The notes: generated by a model not told the origin, from the letters alone. DNA of 64,000 bases from Limibacillus halophilus (GCF_014191775.1 NZ_JACHXA010000004.1:186001-250000); one strand, 5' to 3'; shown: positions 47,302 through 57,796, counted from the first letter of the stretch. Numbers and translations are program-made.

Positions 47302-47901
47302 CTATGCTTGCGCCAGATTGGCGTTTGCAAAATCCCAGTTCACTAAGTGGTCCAGGAAAGCTGCAAGAAAATCCGGGCGGCGGTTCTGGTAATCCAGGTA
47401 ATAGGCGTGCTCCCATACATCGCAAGTCAGGAGCGGCGTCTGACCGGGCGTCACTAACGGCGTATCAGCATTCAAGGATGCAACGATCTTAACGCTATCG
47501 CCTTCAGCAACCAGCCAAACCCAACCACTACCGAAACGCCCGGCACCGGCGGCCTTGAATTGCTTGGCAAACTCCTCGTAGGAGCCAAAGGAGGCGTTGA
47601 TTTTCTCGGCGATCGCACCACTTGGCGCGCCACCACCGCCTGGCTTCATGGAATTCCAGAAGAACGTGTGGTTCCAAATCTGGGCCGATTGATTGAACAA
47701 GCCGTTATCGCCTGAATCCTTGGCGGATTGGATCACGGCCTCCAGGCTTTTGCCTTCCAAAGCGGTGCCTGCAAGCAGCTCATTGGTTTTAACCACGTAA
47801 GCATTGTGGTGTTTGCCATGGTGGAAATCAAAAGTTTGCGCGGAGATATGCGGCTCCAGTGCGTTCTTAGCGTAGGGCAACTGCGGAAGCTCGAAGGCCA
47901 T
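47302..47901 (-). CDS. sodB: Superoxide dismutase [Fe]
   Basis: A 199-residue Fe/Mn-family superoxide dismutase. It starts MAFELPQLPYAKNALEPHIS. The metal ligands are His27 in DFHHGKHH, a His in IWNHTFFW near residue 74, and the Asp and His in LTCDVWEHAYYLDYQNRR. FGSGWVWLV and the Gly-rich GGGGAP segment fit the Fe type. AAGGGGAAG precedes the ATG at 47901, and the longer open frame upstream is not needed. A good terminator follows. Confidence 0.95.
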   Translation of the reverse strand: MAFELPQLPYAKNALEPHISAQTFDFHHGKHHNAYVVKTNELLAGTALEGKSLEAVIQSAKDSGDNGLFNQSAQIWNHTFFWNSMKPGGGGAPSGAIAEKINASFGSYEEFAKQFKAAGAGRFGSGWVWLVAEGDSVKIVASLNADTPLVTPGQTPLLTCDVWEHAYYLDYQNRRPDFLAAFLDHLVNWDFANANLAQA

Positions 47902-48082
47902 CTCTTCCCCCTTAAAGGTTAAACAAATTTGGAAGCCGACCCGTTTCCGGATCGGTTCAGGAATTACACACATCAGATAAGCTTTTTTCCCTCAGATGTT
48001 AACCCGTCACGACATGAAAAATACATTATGCGCCGCCTTTTATCCTCTTGGCTGCCCGACCGTGTCCTTCTAGCTTGTGGCC

Positions 48083-48946
48083 ATGACCCTGACGGACGAC
48101 CTTTCCTATTGCAGTGACCAGCTACGCCGGCTGGATCATGATCGCTATCTGATCACTCTTCTGGCACCGGAGCGGACGCGATTTTCTTTGCTGGCGCTCT
48201 ACGCTTTCAATCTTGAGATCGCGCGAACGGCTGAAAGTGTGTCCGAGCCGATGCTAGGGCAGATACGTCTGCAATGGTGGCGTGAGGCGATTGAGGGTAT
48301 CTACAGCGGCACGCCGCGGCGTCATGCTGTGATCCAACCTTTGAACGAGGCGATACGATCCATGGAACTGCCCCGCGCGCATTTCGATGCCTTGATCGAC
48401 GCACGCGAATCAGATCTGGAGTCCGAACCCTTCGCCGATCGGGAAGAGTTCCTTCGATATACCGAGATCACGGGCGGCCTGATAGAAGAACTCGCGGTCC
48501 GAACGGTAGCGCCTGATGAGGCCGAAGCTTGGTCGGCTGCCCGTCAGGTCGGACAGGCCTGGGCAATCATCGGCATAATGCGTGCCGTTCCTTTCATGGC
48601 GGCGCAAGGGCGCGCAATGCTACCGATGACGGACCTGCGAGCGGCCGGCATGACGCGTGACGACCTGACCTTGTCAGGCAAGGACTCAAAAAACGGCAGT
48701 CGGGGGCTGGCCGGAATCGTCGAGGCCTATGTTCAGGTCGCCCAAGAAAACCTGACAAGGGCGCGGCGCGAGGCTAAGCATCTTCCCCGACAAGTGATAC
48801 AGCAGTTGTCTCTCGCGCGGATCGCGGACTTGCATATCAAGCGTTTTGCACGATACGGCTACGATCCCTTTAATGGCAAACTTCAGATCAATCCACCTAG
48901 TCGAGCTTGGCGACTTCTGGTGGCCAAACTGTTGAACCGCTTCTGA
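48083..48946 (+). CDS. Squalene/phytoene synthase-fold protein, NDUFAF6-like
   Basis: A 287-residue protein of the squalene/phytoene synthase fold. The segment AFNLEIARTAESVSEPMLGQIRLQWWREAIEGIY closely resembles human NDUFAF6, a complex I assembly factor. Where true prenyl synthases carry an aspartate-rich DxxxD, it has FNLEIARTAE, so both catalytic aspartates are missing. VGQAWAIIGIMRAVPFMAAQGRAMLP fits as well. A non-enzymatic complex I assembly role is likely. Its stop lies one base from the convergent trmFO stop. The ATG at 48083 is preferred over a GTG two codons upstream. Confidence 0.83.
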   Translation: MTLTDDLSYCSDQLRRLDHDRYLITLLAPERTRFSLLALYAFNLEIARTAESVSEPMLGQIRLQWWREAIEGIYSGTPRRHAVIQPLNEAIRSMELPRAHFDALIDARESDLESEPFADREEFLRYTEITGGLIEELAVRTVAPDEAEAWSAARQVGQAWAIIGIMRAVPFMAAQGRAMLPMTDLRAAGMTRDDLTLSGKDSKNGSRGLAGIVEAYVQVAQENLTRARREAKHLPRQVIQQLSLARIADLHIKRFARYGYDPFNGKLQINPPSRAWRLLVAKLLNRF

Positions 48947-48947
48947 A

Positions 48948-50318
48948 TTACTCAGCGGCCCTGCGATCGCCTGACAGCCATGTACCGAGGTCTGCCAGGG
49001 CACGTTGGCTGTAGGCGCGTTTACGTTCCCGCTTTCCCAGGCGCTTGGCCGTTTGTGGATCAAGCGGTGGGAACAGGCCAAAATTTACATTCATTGGCTG
49101 AAAGCCTTCGGCTTCCGCGCCGCCGGTTATATGCTCAAGCAAGGCGCCCAAGGCAGTTGTTGCCGGAGGCTGGGATAGGTCTTGCCCCAGTCTTTCCGAT
49201 GCTGCGAATCGACCTGTAAGAAGTCCGATCGCGGCACTCTCTATGTAGCCTTCGACGCCGGTAACCTGGCCGGCAAAACGCAAGCGGGGATCCACCTTCA
49301 ATCGGCAGGTGCCATCAAGCAGCCTTGGTGAGTTGATGAACGTATTGCGATGGATGCCGCCGAGACGCGCAAACTCAGCGTTTTCCAGGCCTGGAATCAT
49401 CTGAAAAATGCGCACTTGTTCGGCGTACTTCAGCTTGGTTTGGAAGCCCACAAGATTATAGAGGGTTCCCAAGCGGTTATCCTGGCGCAATTGCACGACC
49501 GCATAGGGGCGGCGGTCGCTATGGGGATCGGTCAATCCAACCGGCTTCATGGGACCGAAACGCAAGGTCTCTTTGCCACGCTCGGCCATTACTTCGATCG
49601 GCAGGCAGCCCTCGAAATAGGGTGTCGATTCCTCCCAATCCTTAAACGCAGTCTTCTCTCCGTCCAGCAATGCCTGGATAAAAGCCTCGTACTGCTCTTT
49701 GTCCATGGGGCAGTTGATGTAGTCCTTACCTGTCCCGCCCGGTCCTTCCTTGTCGTAGCGTGACTGGTACCAGGCGCGGGAAAGATCGATACTGTCCTTG
49801 TGCACAATTGGCGCAATGGCATCGAAGAAAGAGAGGTAACCCTCGCCGGTGGCATCGCGAATGGCTTCGGCCAGCGCGGGCGAGGTGAGGGGTCCGGTTG
49901 CAAGGATTACAGAGTCCCACTCCTGCGGCGGCAGCCCGGCAACCTCTTCGCGTTGGATCGATACGAGAGGCTCCGCCTCCAAGGCCGCGGTCACGGCCTG
50001 TGAGAAAACATCCCGATCAACCGCGAGGGCGCCGCCCGCCGGAACCTTCGCGGTTTCAGCAGCGCGCATGATGAGCGAATTGCAACGGCGCATCTCTTCG
50101 TGCAACAGGCCCACGGCATTGTACTCGACATCATCCGAACGAAAGGAGTTGGAGCAAACCAGCTCCGCAAGCCCGTCTGTATGATGGGCATCGGTTTTAC
50201 GGACCGGACGCATTTCATGCAGGATGACGGGGACACCGGCACGGGTCAGCTGCCAGGCAGCTTCGCTGCCAGCAAGTCCGCCGCCTACGACATGAACCGC
50301 CTTGGGTGCTTCTTTCAT
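48948..50318 (-). CDS. trmFO: Methylenetetrahydrofolate--tRNA-(uracil-5-)-methyltransferase
   Basis: A 456-residue folate/FAD-dependent enzyme making ribothymidine-54 in tRNA. The FAD-binding motif [31 protein letters not shown] opens the protein. [26 protein letters not shown] and [19 protein letters not shown] are hallmarks, as is [19 protein letters not shown]. An AGGAG site six bases before the ATG at 50318 decides the start, although an adjacent ATG at 50321 is possible. It faces the NDUFAF6-like gene and is divergent from the amidohydrolase gene. Confidence 0.96.
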   Translation of the reverse strand: MKEAPKAVHVVGGGLAGSEAAWQLTRAGVPVILHEMRPVRKTDAHHTDGLAELVCSNSFRSDDVEYNAVGLLHEEMRRCNSLIMRAAETAKVPAGGALAVDRDVFSQAVTAALEAEPLVSIQREEVAGLPPQEWDSVILATGPLTSPALAEAIRDATGEGYLSFFDAIAPIVHKDSIDLSRAWYQSRYDKEGPGGTGKDYINCPMDKEQYEAFIQALLDGEKTAFKDWEESTPYFEGCLPIEVMAERGKETLRFGPMKPVGLTDPHSDRRPYAVVQLRQDNRLGTLYNLVGFQTKLKYAEQVRIFQMIPGLENAEFARLGGIHRNTFINSPRLLDGTCRLKVDPRLRFAGQVTGVEGYIESAAIGLLTGRFAASERLGQDLSQPPATTALGALLEHITGGAEAEGFQPMNVNFGLFPPLDPQTAKRLGKRERKRAYSQRALADLGTWLSGDRRAAE

Positions 50319-50425
50319 CATGGTCTCCTGTAGCTGCATCCTGTCTCGTGAAGTCCGCATGGAAAGAGGATTTCCCGATCAGGGGGCACTTGTTAGCATT
50401 GCCCAGCAAAGACTGAAAGGGAGCG

Positions 50426-51682
50426 ATGATGAGCGAGGAAGCTTTGCCCAACAAGAACCTGCGCATAGATGGTACACGACTCTGGCGCAGCCTGATGGAA
50501 ATGGCGGAAATCGGCGCAACGCCAAAAGGCGGTGTTTGTCGTTTGGCCCTTAGCGACCTGGACAAGCAAGGCCGAGACCTTTTTAGAGAATGGTGCGAAG
50601 CAGCAGGATGCAGCGTCACAGTAGACGCCATGGGAAACATGTTCGCGCGGCGTCCAGGATTGGATCCCAAGCGAGCGCCCATTCAAACCGGTAGCCATCT
50701 CGATAGTCAGCCGACCGGTGGCAAATTTGACGGCGCCTACGGCGTTCTCGCCGGACTAGAAGTCATCCGTACATTGAATGACAATGGGATTGAAACCGAG
50801 GCCCCGTTTGAAGTTGTCGTCTGGACCAATGAGGAAGGAAGTCGGTTTGCACCGGCGATGATTGGATCAGGCGTTTTTTCAGGGACCTTCTCTTTGGAGG
50901 AGGGGCACGGAAAGCAAGACAAGGATGGTAAGACCATTGGGGGTGAACTGACCCGCATTGGTTATTTGGGCACGGCGCCGCTTGGTCATCCGGTCGGCGC
51001 CTATTTCGAGGCGCACATTGAGCAGGGACCAATTCTGGAAGCCGACAGCAAGCAGATAGGTATTGTTTCCGGAGTGCAGGGGCAGATTTGGTACGAGATC
51101 ACACTGACCGGTCAGGAATCTCACTCTGGCACAACGCCGATGCCCGTCCGACGAGACGCCCTTGTAGGCGCTGCTGGATTGATCGAAGCGGTCAACCGAA
51201 TTGGGCAGGCACATGAACCCGGTGGCTGCGGGACAGTGGGTATGCTTCAGCTGCACCCGAACAGCAGGAACGTTATCCCCGGCAAGGTTTTCCTCACGGT
51301 TGATTTCCGTCATCCTTCAGATCAGGCCTTGGCGCTCATGGATCAGGAAATACGAGCAGAATCGCGGGCTATTGCCGACAAGCACTCTTTAGACCTGGAT
51401 CTGCAAAAAATTTGGTCATTTCCGGCGCTGGAATTCGATCACGACTGTGTCGCAGCCGTGACGCGGGCCACGACACAATGCGGCTACAGCAATAGAGCGA
51501 TTGTCAGTGGTGCAGGACACGATGCCGTCTATCTGTCAAAGGTCGCACCCACCGGTATGATCTTCATCCCCTGTGCCGATGGCATCAGCCACAATGAGAT
51601 TGAAAGTGCAACGCCGGAAGATGCGGAAGCCGGGTGCAATGTGCTGCTGCATGCCATGTTGGCCATGGCGGACCGTGACTAA
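50426..51682 (+). CDS. M20-family amidase (N-carbamoyl-amino-acid hydrolase / allantoate amidohydrolase type)
   Basis: A 418-residue binuclear metallo-amidohydrolase of the hydantoinase/carbamoylase family. Metal ligands are seen in GSHLDSQPTGGKFDGAYG (His, Asp), NEEGSRF (Glu), YFEAHIEQGP (His) and SGAGHDAVYLS (His). These enzymes hydrolyse N-carbamoyl groups of amino acids, beta-ureidopropionate or allantoate. The exact substrate is open. GAAAGGGAGCG precedes the start (ATG at 50426 or 50429). The Rieske oxygenase gene follows after 96 bases, perhaps a catabolic pair. Confidence 0.9.
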   Translation: MMSEEALPNKNLRIDGTRLWRSLMEMAEIGATPKGGVCRLALSDLDKQGRDLFREWCEAAGCSVTVDAMGNMFARRPGLDPKRAPIQTGSHLDSQPTGGKFDGAYGVLAGLEVIRTLNDNGIETEAPFEVVVWTNEEGSRFAPAMIGSGVFSGTFSLEEGHGKQDKDGKTIGGELTRIGYLGTAPLGHPVGAYFEAHIEQGPILEADSKQIGIVSGVQGQIWYEITLTGQESHSGTTPMPVRRDALVGAAGLIEAVNRIGQAHEPGGCGTVGMLQLHPNSRNVIPGKVFLTVDFRHPSDQALALMDQEIRAESRAIADKHSLDLDLQKIWSFPALEFDHDCVAAVTRATTQCGYSNRAIVSGAGHDAVYLSKVAPTGMIFIPCADGISHNEIESATPEDAEAGCNVLLHAMLAMADRD

Positions 51683-51778
51683 GGTTCTTTTCGCGACGCG
51701 AGTAAGTCGCCCACAAGCAGGACAAGGGGCTGTTCCTAGCCAAGTCTGCAGGAAGATCCTGCGTGACCGGAGGTCGGA

Positions 51779-52951
51779 ATGCCAGATGATGCCTTGCTCT
51801 CCAATGATACGGTGGAAGCCTTATTCAGGGCTCCCGAGCTCGCACGCGGATTGCCGAACGCCTGCTACCATGATCGCGAGTACTTCGCTCGAGAGGCTGA
51901 TAAAATATTTACGCGGCAGTGGGTCTGCGTGGCTGTCGCTTCCGAGGTGCCCGAACCCGGCGACGTGAAGCCGGTCTCCGTCGCCGGAAAACCGCTTGTC
52001 GTACTTCGGGACCGCACCGGCGTGGTCCGGGTGTTCCATAACGTATGCAGCCATCGTGGCGTTAAACTCGTCGATGCGCCTTGCAAAGGCGTACCTGCAC
52101 TTCGTTGTCCCTATCATTCCTGGGCGTATGCCTTGGATGGGCAGCTCAAAGCGACCCCGCATGTGGGGGGCGTTGGGCAAAACCGTGCGGCCGGCTTCAG
52201 CCGCGACGATAAGGGCCTCAAGCCAGTTCGCGCCGTTGTCTGGTGGGATATGGTTTTCGTGAACATTTCCGGCGATGCGCCGGATTTCTCGTCTTTAGCC
52301 GCACCGCTGTCGGAACGCTGGAAGCGTTGGGACATGAGGCATTTGCGGTATGGCGGAAGCGAGGATTCATCACTCTCATTGCCAGTCAACACCAACTGGA
52401 AACTAGCAGTCGAAAACTATTGTGAGAGCTATCACCTGCCTTGGGTGCATCCTGGATTGAACAGCTATTCCCGCCTTGAAGATCACTATCATATATTCGG
52501 TGAGAACTTTTCCGGTCAAGGCAGCACCAAATACGACCCACGCCTGCCGAACGCCTGGAGCCTGCCGAAGTTTCCGGATTTGACGGAGGAGGAGGAGGCA
52601 CTGGCTGAGTATGTCGTGTTCTTTCCCAACGTCTTACTCGGCATTCAAGCTGACCATTTTTATGTCATGATCCTTGATGTGGAGGATTCTCAAAAGACCG
52701 TGGAGCGTCTACACATTTATTACTTGCAAGAAGCGTGGGAACAGCCTGACCTCCCCGCGATCAGGGCCTTGACGCGCGATCGCTGGCGAGAGGTCTTTGT
52801 CGAAGACATCGATATGGTCGAGCGTTTACAGCAAGGGCGGGTATCACCAGCCTTTGACGGGGGGTGTTTTTCTCCTGTGATGGATACGCCAACGCTCCAC
52901 TTTCAGCGGTTGATAGCAAAGGCGGCGGGGCAGGCTCCGGAAAATTTTTAA
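51779..52951 (+). CDS. Rieske-type ring-hydroxylating oxygenase, alpha subunit
   Basis: A 390-residue oxygenase alpha subunit. The Rieske [2Fe-2S] ligands are Cys90, His92, Cys110 and His113 (NVCSHRG .. LRCPYHSW). The catalytic mononuclear iron region is ENYCESYHLPWVHPG, with His219 and His224. Such proteins need a reductase, which is not next to it. Members of this subgroup act on quaternary amines or aromatics, so the substrate is open. CGGAGGTCGG precedes the ATG. Its last four bases overlap the convergent cyclase gene. Confidence 0.9.
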   Translation: MPDDALLSNDTVEALFRAPELARGLPNACYHDREYFAREADKIFTRQWVCVAVASEVPEPGDVKPVSVAGKPLVVLRDRTGVVRVFHNVCSHRGVKLVDAPCKGVPALRCPYHSWAYALDGQLKATPHVGGVGQNRAAGFSRDDKGLKPVRAVVWWDMVFVNISGDAPDFSSLAAPLSERWKRWDMRHLRYGGSEDSSLSLPVNTNWKLAVENYCESYHLPWVHPGLNSYSRLEDHYHIFGENFSGQGSTKYDPRLPNAWSLPKFPDLTEEEEALAEYVVFFPNVLLGIQADHFYVMILDVEDSQKTVERLHIYYLQEAWEQPDLPAIRALTRDRWREVFVEDIDMVERLQQGRVSPAFDGGCFSPVMDTPTLHFQRLIAKAAGQAPENF

Positions 52952-54171
52952 TCAGCAGCGCTAGCGGATTTAGTGGTTAGAATTTCCTTCCAATCACCGA
53001 TTCCCTTGAGCGGGAACTTGCCTAAACTGCGGTAGTTCACATCGGATTCGCGTTCCGCAAATTCTGCCGACACGACGATGCCGTCCTCGGTTTTCTTGCT
53101 GAATGGCTCAATACGGGTGACCATGTTTACCGCTGGGCCTATGACCGTGAAATCCAAACGATCCGTGGTGCCGACATTACCAAAGCGCACATCCCCGACA
53201 TGAAGCGCTATCCCGCAAGTCAGATCGAAGTCATCTTCCTCTTTCCGGCGCTTTGCCATGGCCGCTTGAGCCGCCTGAGCAGCCCCCAAGGCCTGTTTGC
53301 AAGCGGTGCAGTGATAGGTATGCCCTTCGGGGCAGGGGAAGATAGCCAGAATGCCATCGCCGATAAATTTGAGAATTTCACCGCCTGCGTCCGTCAAACA
53401 CTTACCGACCGTCTCAAAATAGCGGTCCAATAATTCTATGACGTGCGGCAGGGGTTCGGATTCGGAAAGCGGTGTGAAGTTGCGAAGGTCGCAGTAAAAG
53501 AGGACGGCATGCACAGCTTCGCTATCACCTCGAAGAATCGAACCTCGGAGAATCCTTTCGCCGGCATCGTGACCGACATAGGTGTCTAGAAGGGTTCGCG
53601 CCAGACTCCTTGTTTCCTGCAACTCGAGCGCCGTGCCAAAGGCTTTCAAACTCGATTCCAGAATGTCGAGGTGGCGTTGGCTGAAACCATCCGTGTGACG
53701 GGTTGCTATTGAAAGCGCCGCGGGCCCTAGAATCCATAAGGGCACAGGTAACATCAGGTAATGGACATAGCCCTGCTGCTTCAACTCCGACAGTATCGGA
53801 TAATCCTTGGGGTCTTTGTGGCGATCGAGCCGCCGCTCAATCACCTTGTTCGTATCACCGCCCTCGAAGATATCGCGCACGGGTGAGTGAATGTAATCTT
53901 CATGCTTTTCGACGCCGTGACCGCGCTTGACTTCAATGGCACCGCCTGAGTCGCGGCTCCAATGGAAACTTCGAGCCCGCAGCCCCGGGTTCAGCTGTCG
54001 CATGTGCAAAGTCATGCGGTCGGTGGGAACCCCGCGCAGTATCAATTGCCGGGCGAAGGCATCGAAAAAGAGGGTCCCGCGGCCAAAGCTGTCATGTTGA
54101 CTTAGAAGCCAATCACGCAGGTCCTCAGGGTCATCGCTGTGATGCATGATTTTGTCATTCATGGTTGGCAT
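52948..54171 (-). CDS. Adenylate/guanylate cyclase domain protein
   Basis: A 407-residue cytoplasmic protein. The C-terminal class III cyclase domain (about 210-395) has both metal-binding aspartates: VLFYCDLRNFTPLSES and GGEILKFIGDGILAIFPCPEG. The N-terminal 200 residues may be a sensory region; it shows SLARTLLDTYVGHDAGERILRG just before the cyclase. There is a Cys/His cluster in GHTYHCTACKQALGAA within the domain. No membrane segment is evident. It lies downstream of uvrA on the same strand, 31 bases after its stop. The start ATG (54171) has no clear ribosome site. Confidence 0.88.
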   Translation of the reverse strand: MPTMNDKIMHHSDDPEDLRDWLLSQHDSFGRGTLFFDAFARQLILRGVPTDRMTLHMRQLNPGLRARSFHWSRDSGGAIEVKRGHGVEKHEDYIHSPVRDIFEGGDTNKVIERRLDRHKDPKDYPILSELKQQGYVHYLMLPVPLWILGPAALSIATRHTDGFSQRHLDILESSLKAFGTALELQETRSLARTLLDTYVGHDAGERILRGSILRGDSEAVHAVLFYCDLRNFTPLSESEPLPHVIELLDRYFETVGKCLTDAGGEILKFIGDGILAIFPCPEGHTYHCTACKQALGAAQAAQAAMAKRRKEEDDFDLTCGIALHVGDVRFGNVGTTDRLDFTVIGPAVNMVTRIEPFSKKTEDGIVVSAEFAERESDVNYRSLGKFPLKGIGDWKEILTTKSASAAD

Positions 54172-54202
54172 AAAGTAAGGAACGACAAACGGAATACAAG
54201 CA

Positions 54203-57088
54203 TCACGCTCGCTTCCTCATGGCACCAGTTCGCGCCTTTTTCGTACCCAGATAGGGAGAGAGATAAGCGCCGGTGTGGCTTTCAGCGGATTTCGCGATTT
54301 CCTCAGGCGTGCCACTCGCGATGATGTGACCACCCTTACTGCCGCCATCAGGTCCAAGATCAACGATCCAATCAGCCGTCTTGATAACCTCCAGATTATG
54401 CTCGATCACGACGACGGTATTGCCCTGATTGACAAGTGCTTGAAGGACTTCGAGGAGTTTCCGTATATCCTCAAAATGGAGACCGGTGGTCGGCTCATCC
54501 AGAATGTAGAGAGTGCGACCGGTCGCGCGTTTGGAAAGCTCACGGGAAAGCTTGATACGTTGAGCTTCGCCCCCCGACAGTGTTGTGGCTGGCTGACCAA
54601 CCTTGATGTAACCCAAGCCCACGCGCTCCAAGGTTTCCAACTTAGTCCGAATGCTCGGAACTGCCTTGAAAAACCCTACGCCTTCCTCAACTGTCATATC
54701 AAGAACATCTGCTATTGATTTGTTTTTGAATTTAATTTCCAATGTTTCTCGATCATATCTATGTCCCTTACAAACGTCGCACTGAACGTAGATATCCGGG
54801 AGGAAGTGCATCTCGATCTTGATAACGCCGTCGCCCTGACATGCTTCACATCGACCACCCTTTACATTGAACGAAAAGCGACCTGGCTTATACCCCCGGG
54901 CCTTGGCTTCAGGCATGCCGGCGAACCATTCCCGTATGGGCGTGAAACAGCCGGTGTAAGTTGCGGGATTGGAGCGAGGGGTGCGCCCGATCGGTGATTG
55001 ATCGATGTCGATTACCTTGTCGAGAAACTCTAACCCTTCGATAGCATCATGGACGCCGGGTATCTCCCGTGCACCGTTCAAGCGTCTGGCCAACGCCTTA
55101 TAGAGTGTTTGGATCACCAGTGTTGACTTGCCGGAACCGGAGACACCTGTGACGCAGGTGAAGGTGCCGAGCGGAATCTCTGCGGTTACGGAATGCAGAT
55201 TATGTTCACGCGCACCCCGTATGAGTATTTTCTGACCTCGATGCCCTTTGCGGCGTTTTTCTGGCAAGGGAATTTCCTTGATCCCGGTGAGATACTGCGC
55301 CGTGAGGCTCCGTTCGGTGCTGTTCATGACCTCTTCCGGCAATCCCTGAGCCACGACTTCGCCGCCGTGAACGCCTGCTCCGGGCCCCATGTCCACCAAA
55401 TAATCGGCGGACCTGATAGCATCCTCGTCGTGCTCAACGACGATCACGGTGTTTCCCAGATCCCGAAGCCGTTTGAGGGTTTCCAATAACCGAGCATTGT
55501 CGCGCTGATGGAGTCCGATGGAGGGCTCATCCAACACATAAAGCACCCCTGTCAGCCCCGAACCAATCTGTGAAGCAAGACGGATACGTTGGCTTTCACC
55601 GCCCGAAAGTGTTGCCGAAGCCCGGCTTAGGGTTAGGTAATCCAGACCGACGGCTTCAAGGAAAGACAAACGCTCATTGATCTCCTTGAGAATTCGCTCT
55701 GCGATTTCCTTTTGTTTAGGCGTCAGGCGGTCGTTTAATCCGCGAAACCAATTGACCGCCTCCGCAACGGCCAGTTCGGCACATTCACCGATGTGGCGAT
55801 CGCCGATCTTCACGGAAAGAGCTTCTGGTTTCAGTCGGTAACCGCTGCATGTTTCGCAGGCACGATTGGATTGATACTTCGCCAGGTCCTCGCGCACCCA
55901 GTCGCTATCGGTCTCTCGCCACCGGCGCTCCATATTGGGAATAATTCCCTCAAATGGCTTGTTTGTCTCATAGGTGCGCAGCCCATCGTCGTAACGTAGC
56001 GTGACCGGATTTCCGCCGGATCCGTAGAGGAGGGCGTGCTGTACCGCTTCCGGAAGGTCCTCCCAATTTGTGGTGACTGAAACCTTGTAGTGCTTGGCGA
56101 GGCTATCGAGCGTTTGTTTGTAATAGGGAGAGGTTGAGTTCGCCCAGGGTGCGATGGCTCCCTGTCGCAACGAACGATTTCCTTCGGGCACCACCATGGA
56201 GGGATCGAAGTAGAGTGTGGACCCCAAACCGTCACATGCGGGACAAGCGCCGAAGGGATTGTTAAAGGAAAAGAGGCGAGGCTCAATCTCGTCGATCGTG
56301 AAGCCGGAAACCGGGCAGGCAAATTTTGCGGAGTAGGTCACCCTTTCGCCTGAATCCGCATCCTCGGTGAAAGCCAAACCGTCGGCCAGAGTAAGAGCGG
56401 TCTCAAAGGAATCCGCCAGTCTGCTTTCTAAACCGTCGCGAACCACCAAGCGATCCACGACGACCTCGATATCGTGCTTGCGCTTCTTATCCAGTTCCGG
56501 CGCGTTTTCGATATCGTGGATTTCGCCGTCGATCTTCACACGTTGAAATCCGCGCTTGCGGAGATCCAGAAGTTCTTTGCGATACTCCCCTTTCCGGCCT
56601 CGCACGATGGGTGCAAGTAGGTACAAACGGGTTCCTTCCTTCAAGGCCATCACACGGTCAACCATCTGGCTGACAGTTTGGCTTTCAATTGGCAAGCCAG
56701 TTGCCGGTGAATAAGGAATGCCAACCCGTGCGTAGAGTAAGCGCAGATAGTCATAAATTTCCGTCACGGTACCCACTGTAGAGCGCGGGTTTTTCGACGT
56801 TGTTTTCTGCTCGATCGATATCGCGGGAGAAAGGCCCTCGATAGAATCGACGTCCGGCTTTTGCATAAGCTCCAAAAACTGCCGAGCGTAGGCTGATAAG
56901 GATTCTACATAGCGTCTTTGGCCCTCGGCGTAGATCGTATCAAAAGCCAGGGACGATTTGCCTGATCCCGACAGACCGGTGATGACCACGAGTTTTTCGC
57001 GCGGTAAATCAACATTGACGGATTTAAGATTATGTTCGCGGGCCCCTCGCACGGCGATGACGGGGGCAGACGTTGGCTTTTCGCTCAA
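54203..57088 (-). CDS. uvrA: Excinuclease ABC subunit A
   Basis: A 961-residue DNA damage sensor of nucleotide excision repair. The first Walker [10 protein letters not shown] is at residues 38-46; the second is GVSGSGKST. Signatures [12 protein letters not shown] and [12 protein letters not shown] are present. Zinc-binding Cys pairs appear in the first half (FACPVSGF and ACPACDGLG) and second half ([10 protein letters not shown] and [11 protein letters not shown]). The start is TTG at 57088, after a weak AGGTG. It is divergent from ssb, with a possible LexA box in the shared region. Confidence 0.97.
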   Translation of the reverse strand: MSEKPTSAPVIAVRGAREHNLKSVNVDLPREKLVVITGLSGSGKSSLAFDTIYAEGQRRYVESLSAYARQFLELMQKPDVDSIEGLSPAISIEQKTTSKNPRSTVGTVTEIYDYLRLLYARVGIPYSPATGLPIESQTVSQMVDRVMALKEGTRLYLLAPIVRGRKGEYRKELLDLRKRGFQRVKIDGEIHDIENAPELDKKRKHDIEVVVDRLVVRDGLESRLADSFETALTLADGLAFTEDADSGERVTYSAKFACPVSGFTIDEIEPRLFSFNNPFGACPACDGLGSTLYFDPSMVVPEGNRSLRQGAIAPWANSTSPYYKQTLDSLAKHYKVSVTTNWEDLPEAVQHALLYGSGGNPVTLRYDDGLRTYETNKPFEGIIPNMERRWRETDSDWVREDLAKYQSNRACETCSGYRLKPEALSVKIGDRHIGECAELAVAEAVNWFRGLNDRLTPKQKEIAERILKEINERLSFLEAVGLDYLTLSRASATLSGGESQRIRLASQIGSGLTGVLYVLDEPSIGLHQRDNARLLETLKRLRDLGNTVIVVEHDEDAIRSADYLVDMGPGAGVHGGEVVAQGLPEEVMNSTERSLTAQYLTGIKEIPLPEKRRKGHRGQKILIRGAREHNLHSVTAEIPLGTFTCVTGVSGSGKSTLVIQTLYKALARRLNGAREIPGVHDAIEGLEFLDKVIDIDQSPIGRTPRSNPATYTGCFTPIREWFAGMPEAKARGYKPGRFSFNVKGGRCEACQGDGVIKIEMHFLPDIYVQCDVCKGHRYDRETLEIKFKNKSIADVLDMTVEEGVGFFKAVPSIRTKLETLERVGLGYIKVGQPATTLSGGEAQRIKLSRELSKRATGRTLYILDEPTTGLHFEDIRKLLEVLQALVNQGNTVVVIEHNLEVIKTADWIVDLGPDGGSKGGHIIASGTPEEIAKSAESHTGAYLSPYLGTKKARTGAMRKRA

Positions 57089-57173
57089 GGCACCTGGTTC
57101 CGATTGCTATAAGGTATGGGTTCGTTGTTAGAGGCAATATGGCGCAAGCAGCGAGGCATTGCCACTCCTGGAT

Positions 57174-57188
57174 GTTCACTTTATTTTC
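57174..57188. promoter_or_regulatory. Possible LexA (SOS) box between uvrA and ssb
   Basis: The sequence GTTC-ACTTTAT-TTTC lies in the divergent uvrA/ssb region and differs by one base from the alphaproteobacterial LexA consensus GTTC-N7-GTTC. Both flanking genes are classic SOS targets, which raises the prior. One mismatch in eight fixed positions is weak evidence alone. Confidence 0.35.
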
Positions 57189-57304
57189 TCATTGCGCCTT
57201 CACGGGTGACAGGGCCCACTTCTCCGGTCTAGAGTGCGCTCTCGGCGAGCCTTTATAGGGCTCGTATTTCTAAGCAATGTGTTTCAAGGGGAGTGCCGTA
57301 CGTC

Positions 57305-57781
57305 ATGGCCGGAAGCGTCAACAAAGTAATTTTAATCGGGAATCTCGGCCGAGACCCGGAGATCCGTACCACGAACGACGGCACCAAGGTTGCAAACTTC
57401 ACTCTCGCAACCAACGAGACCTGGCGTGACCGGCAGAGCGGAGAGCGCCGAGAACGCACAGAATGGCATCGCATTGTGGTCTTCAATGACCGATTGGTGG
57501 ATGTCATTGAGAAGTACCTCAAGAAGGGCGCGAAGGTTTACCTGGAAGGTCAGTTGCAAACACGCAAATGGACCGGCCAGGATGGTAAGGAAAATTATAC
57601 GACGGAGATCGTGCTCCAACGCTATCGCGGTGAACTGACGATGCTCGACGGACGCGGCGAGGGCGGCGGTGGCGGAAGCTATAGCGGTGATGATTATGGC
57701 AGCGGCTCGTCGGGTGGGGGGTCGTCCTCTGCGTCCGGCGGTTCGTCCGGCGGCGACCTTGATGACGAGATTCCATTCTAA
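57305..57781 (+). CDS. ssb: Single-stranded DNA-binding protein
   Basis: A 158-residue SSB protecting single-stranded DNA. The OB-fold covers about residues 1-110, with the start MAGSVNKVILIGNLGRDPEIR and TNETWRDRQSGERRERTEWHRIV. A Gly/Ser-rich disordered tail follows, ending DLDDEIPF, the acidic tip that recruits repair partners. The ATG at 57305 is preferred over a GTG at 57293 that lies against the AGGGGAG site. It begins the ssb-GNAT-gyrA-coaD run. Confidence 0.97.
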   Translation: MAGSVNKVILIGNLGRDPEIRTTNDGTKVANFTLATNETWRDRQSGERRERTEWHRIVVFNDRLVDVIEKYLKKGAKVYLEGQLQTRKWTGQDGKENYTTEIVLQRYRGELTMLDGRGEGGGGGSYSGDDYGSGSSGGGSSSASGGSSGGDLDDEIPF

Positions 57782-57796
57782 AGAATTGCTCGGACC

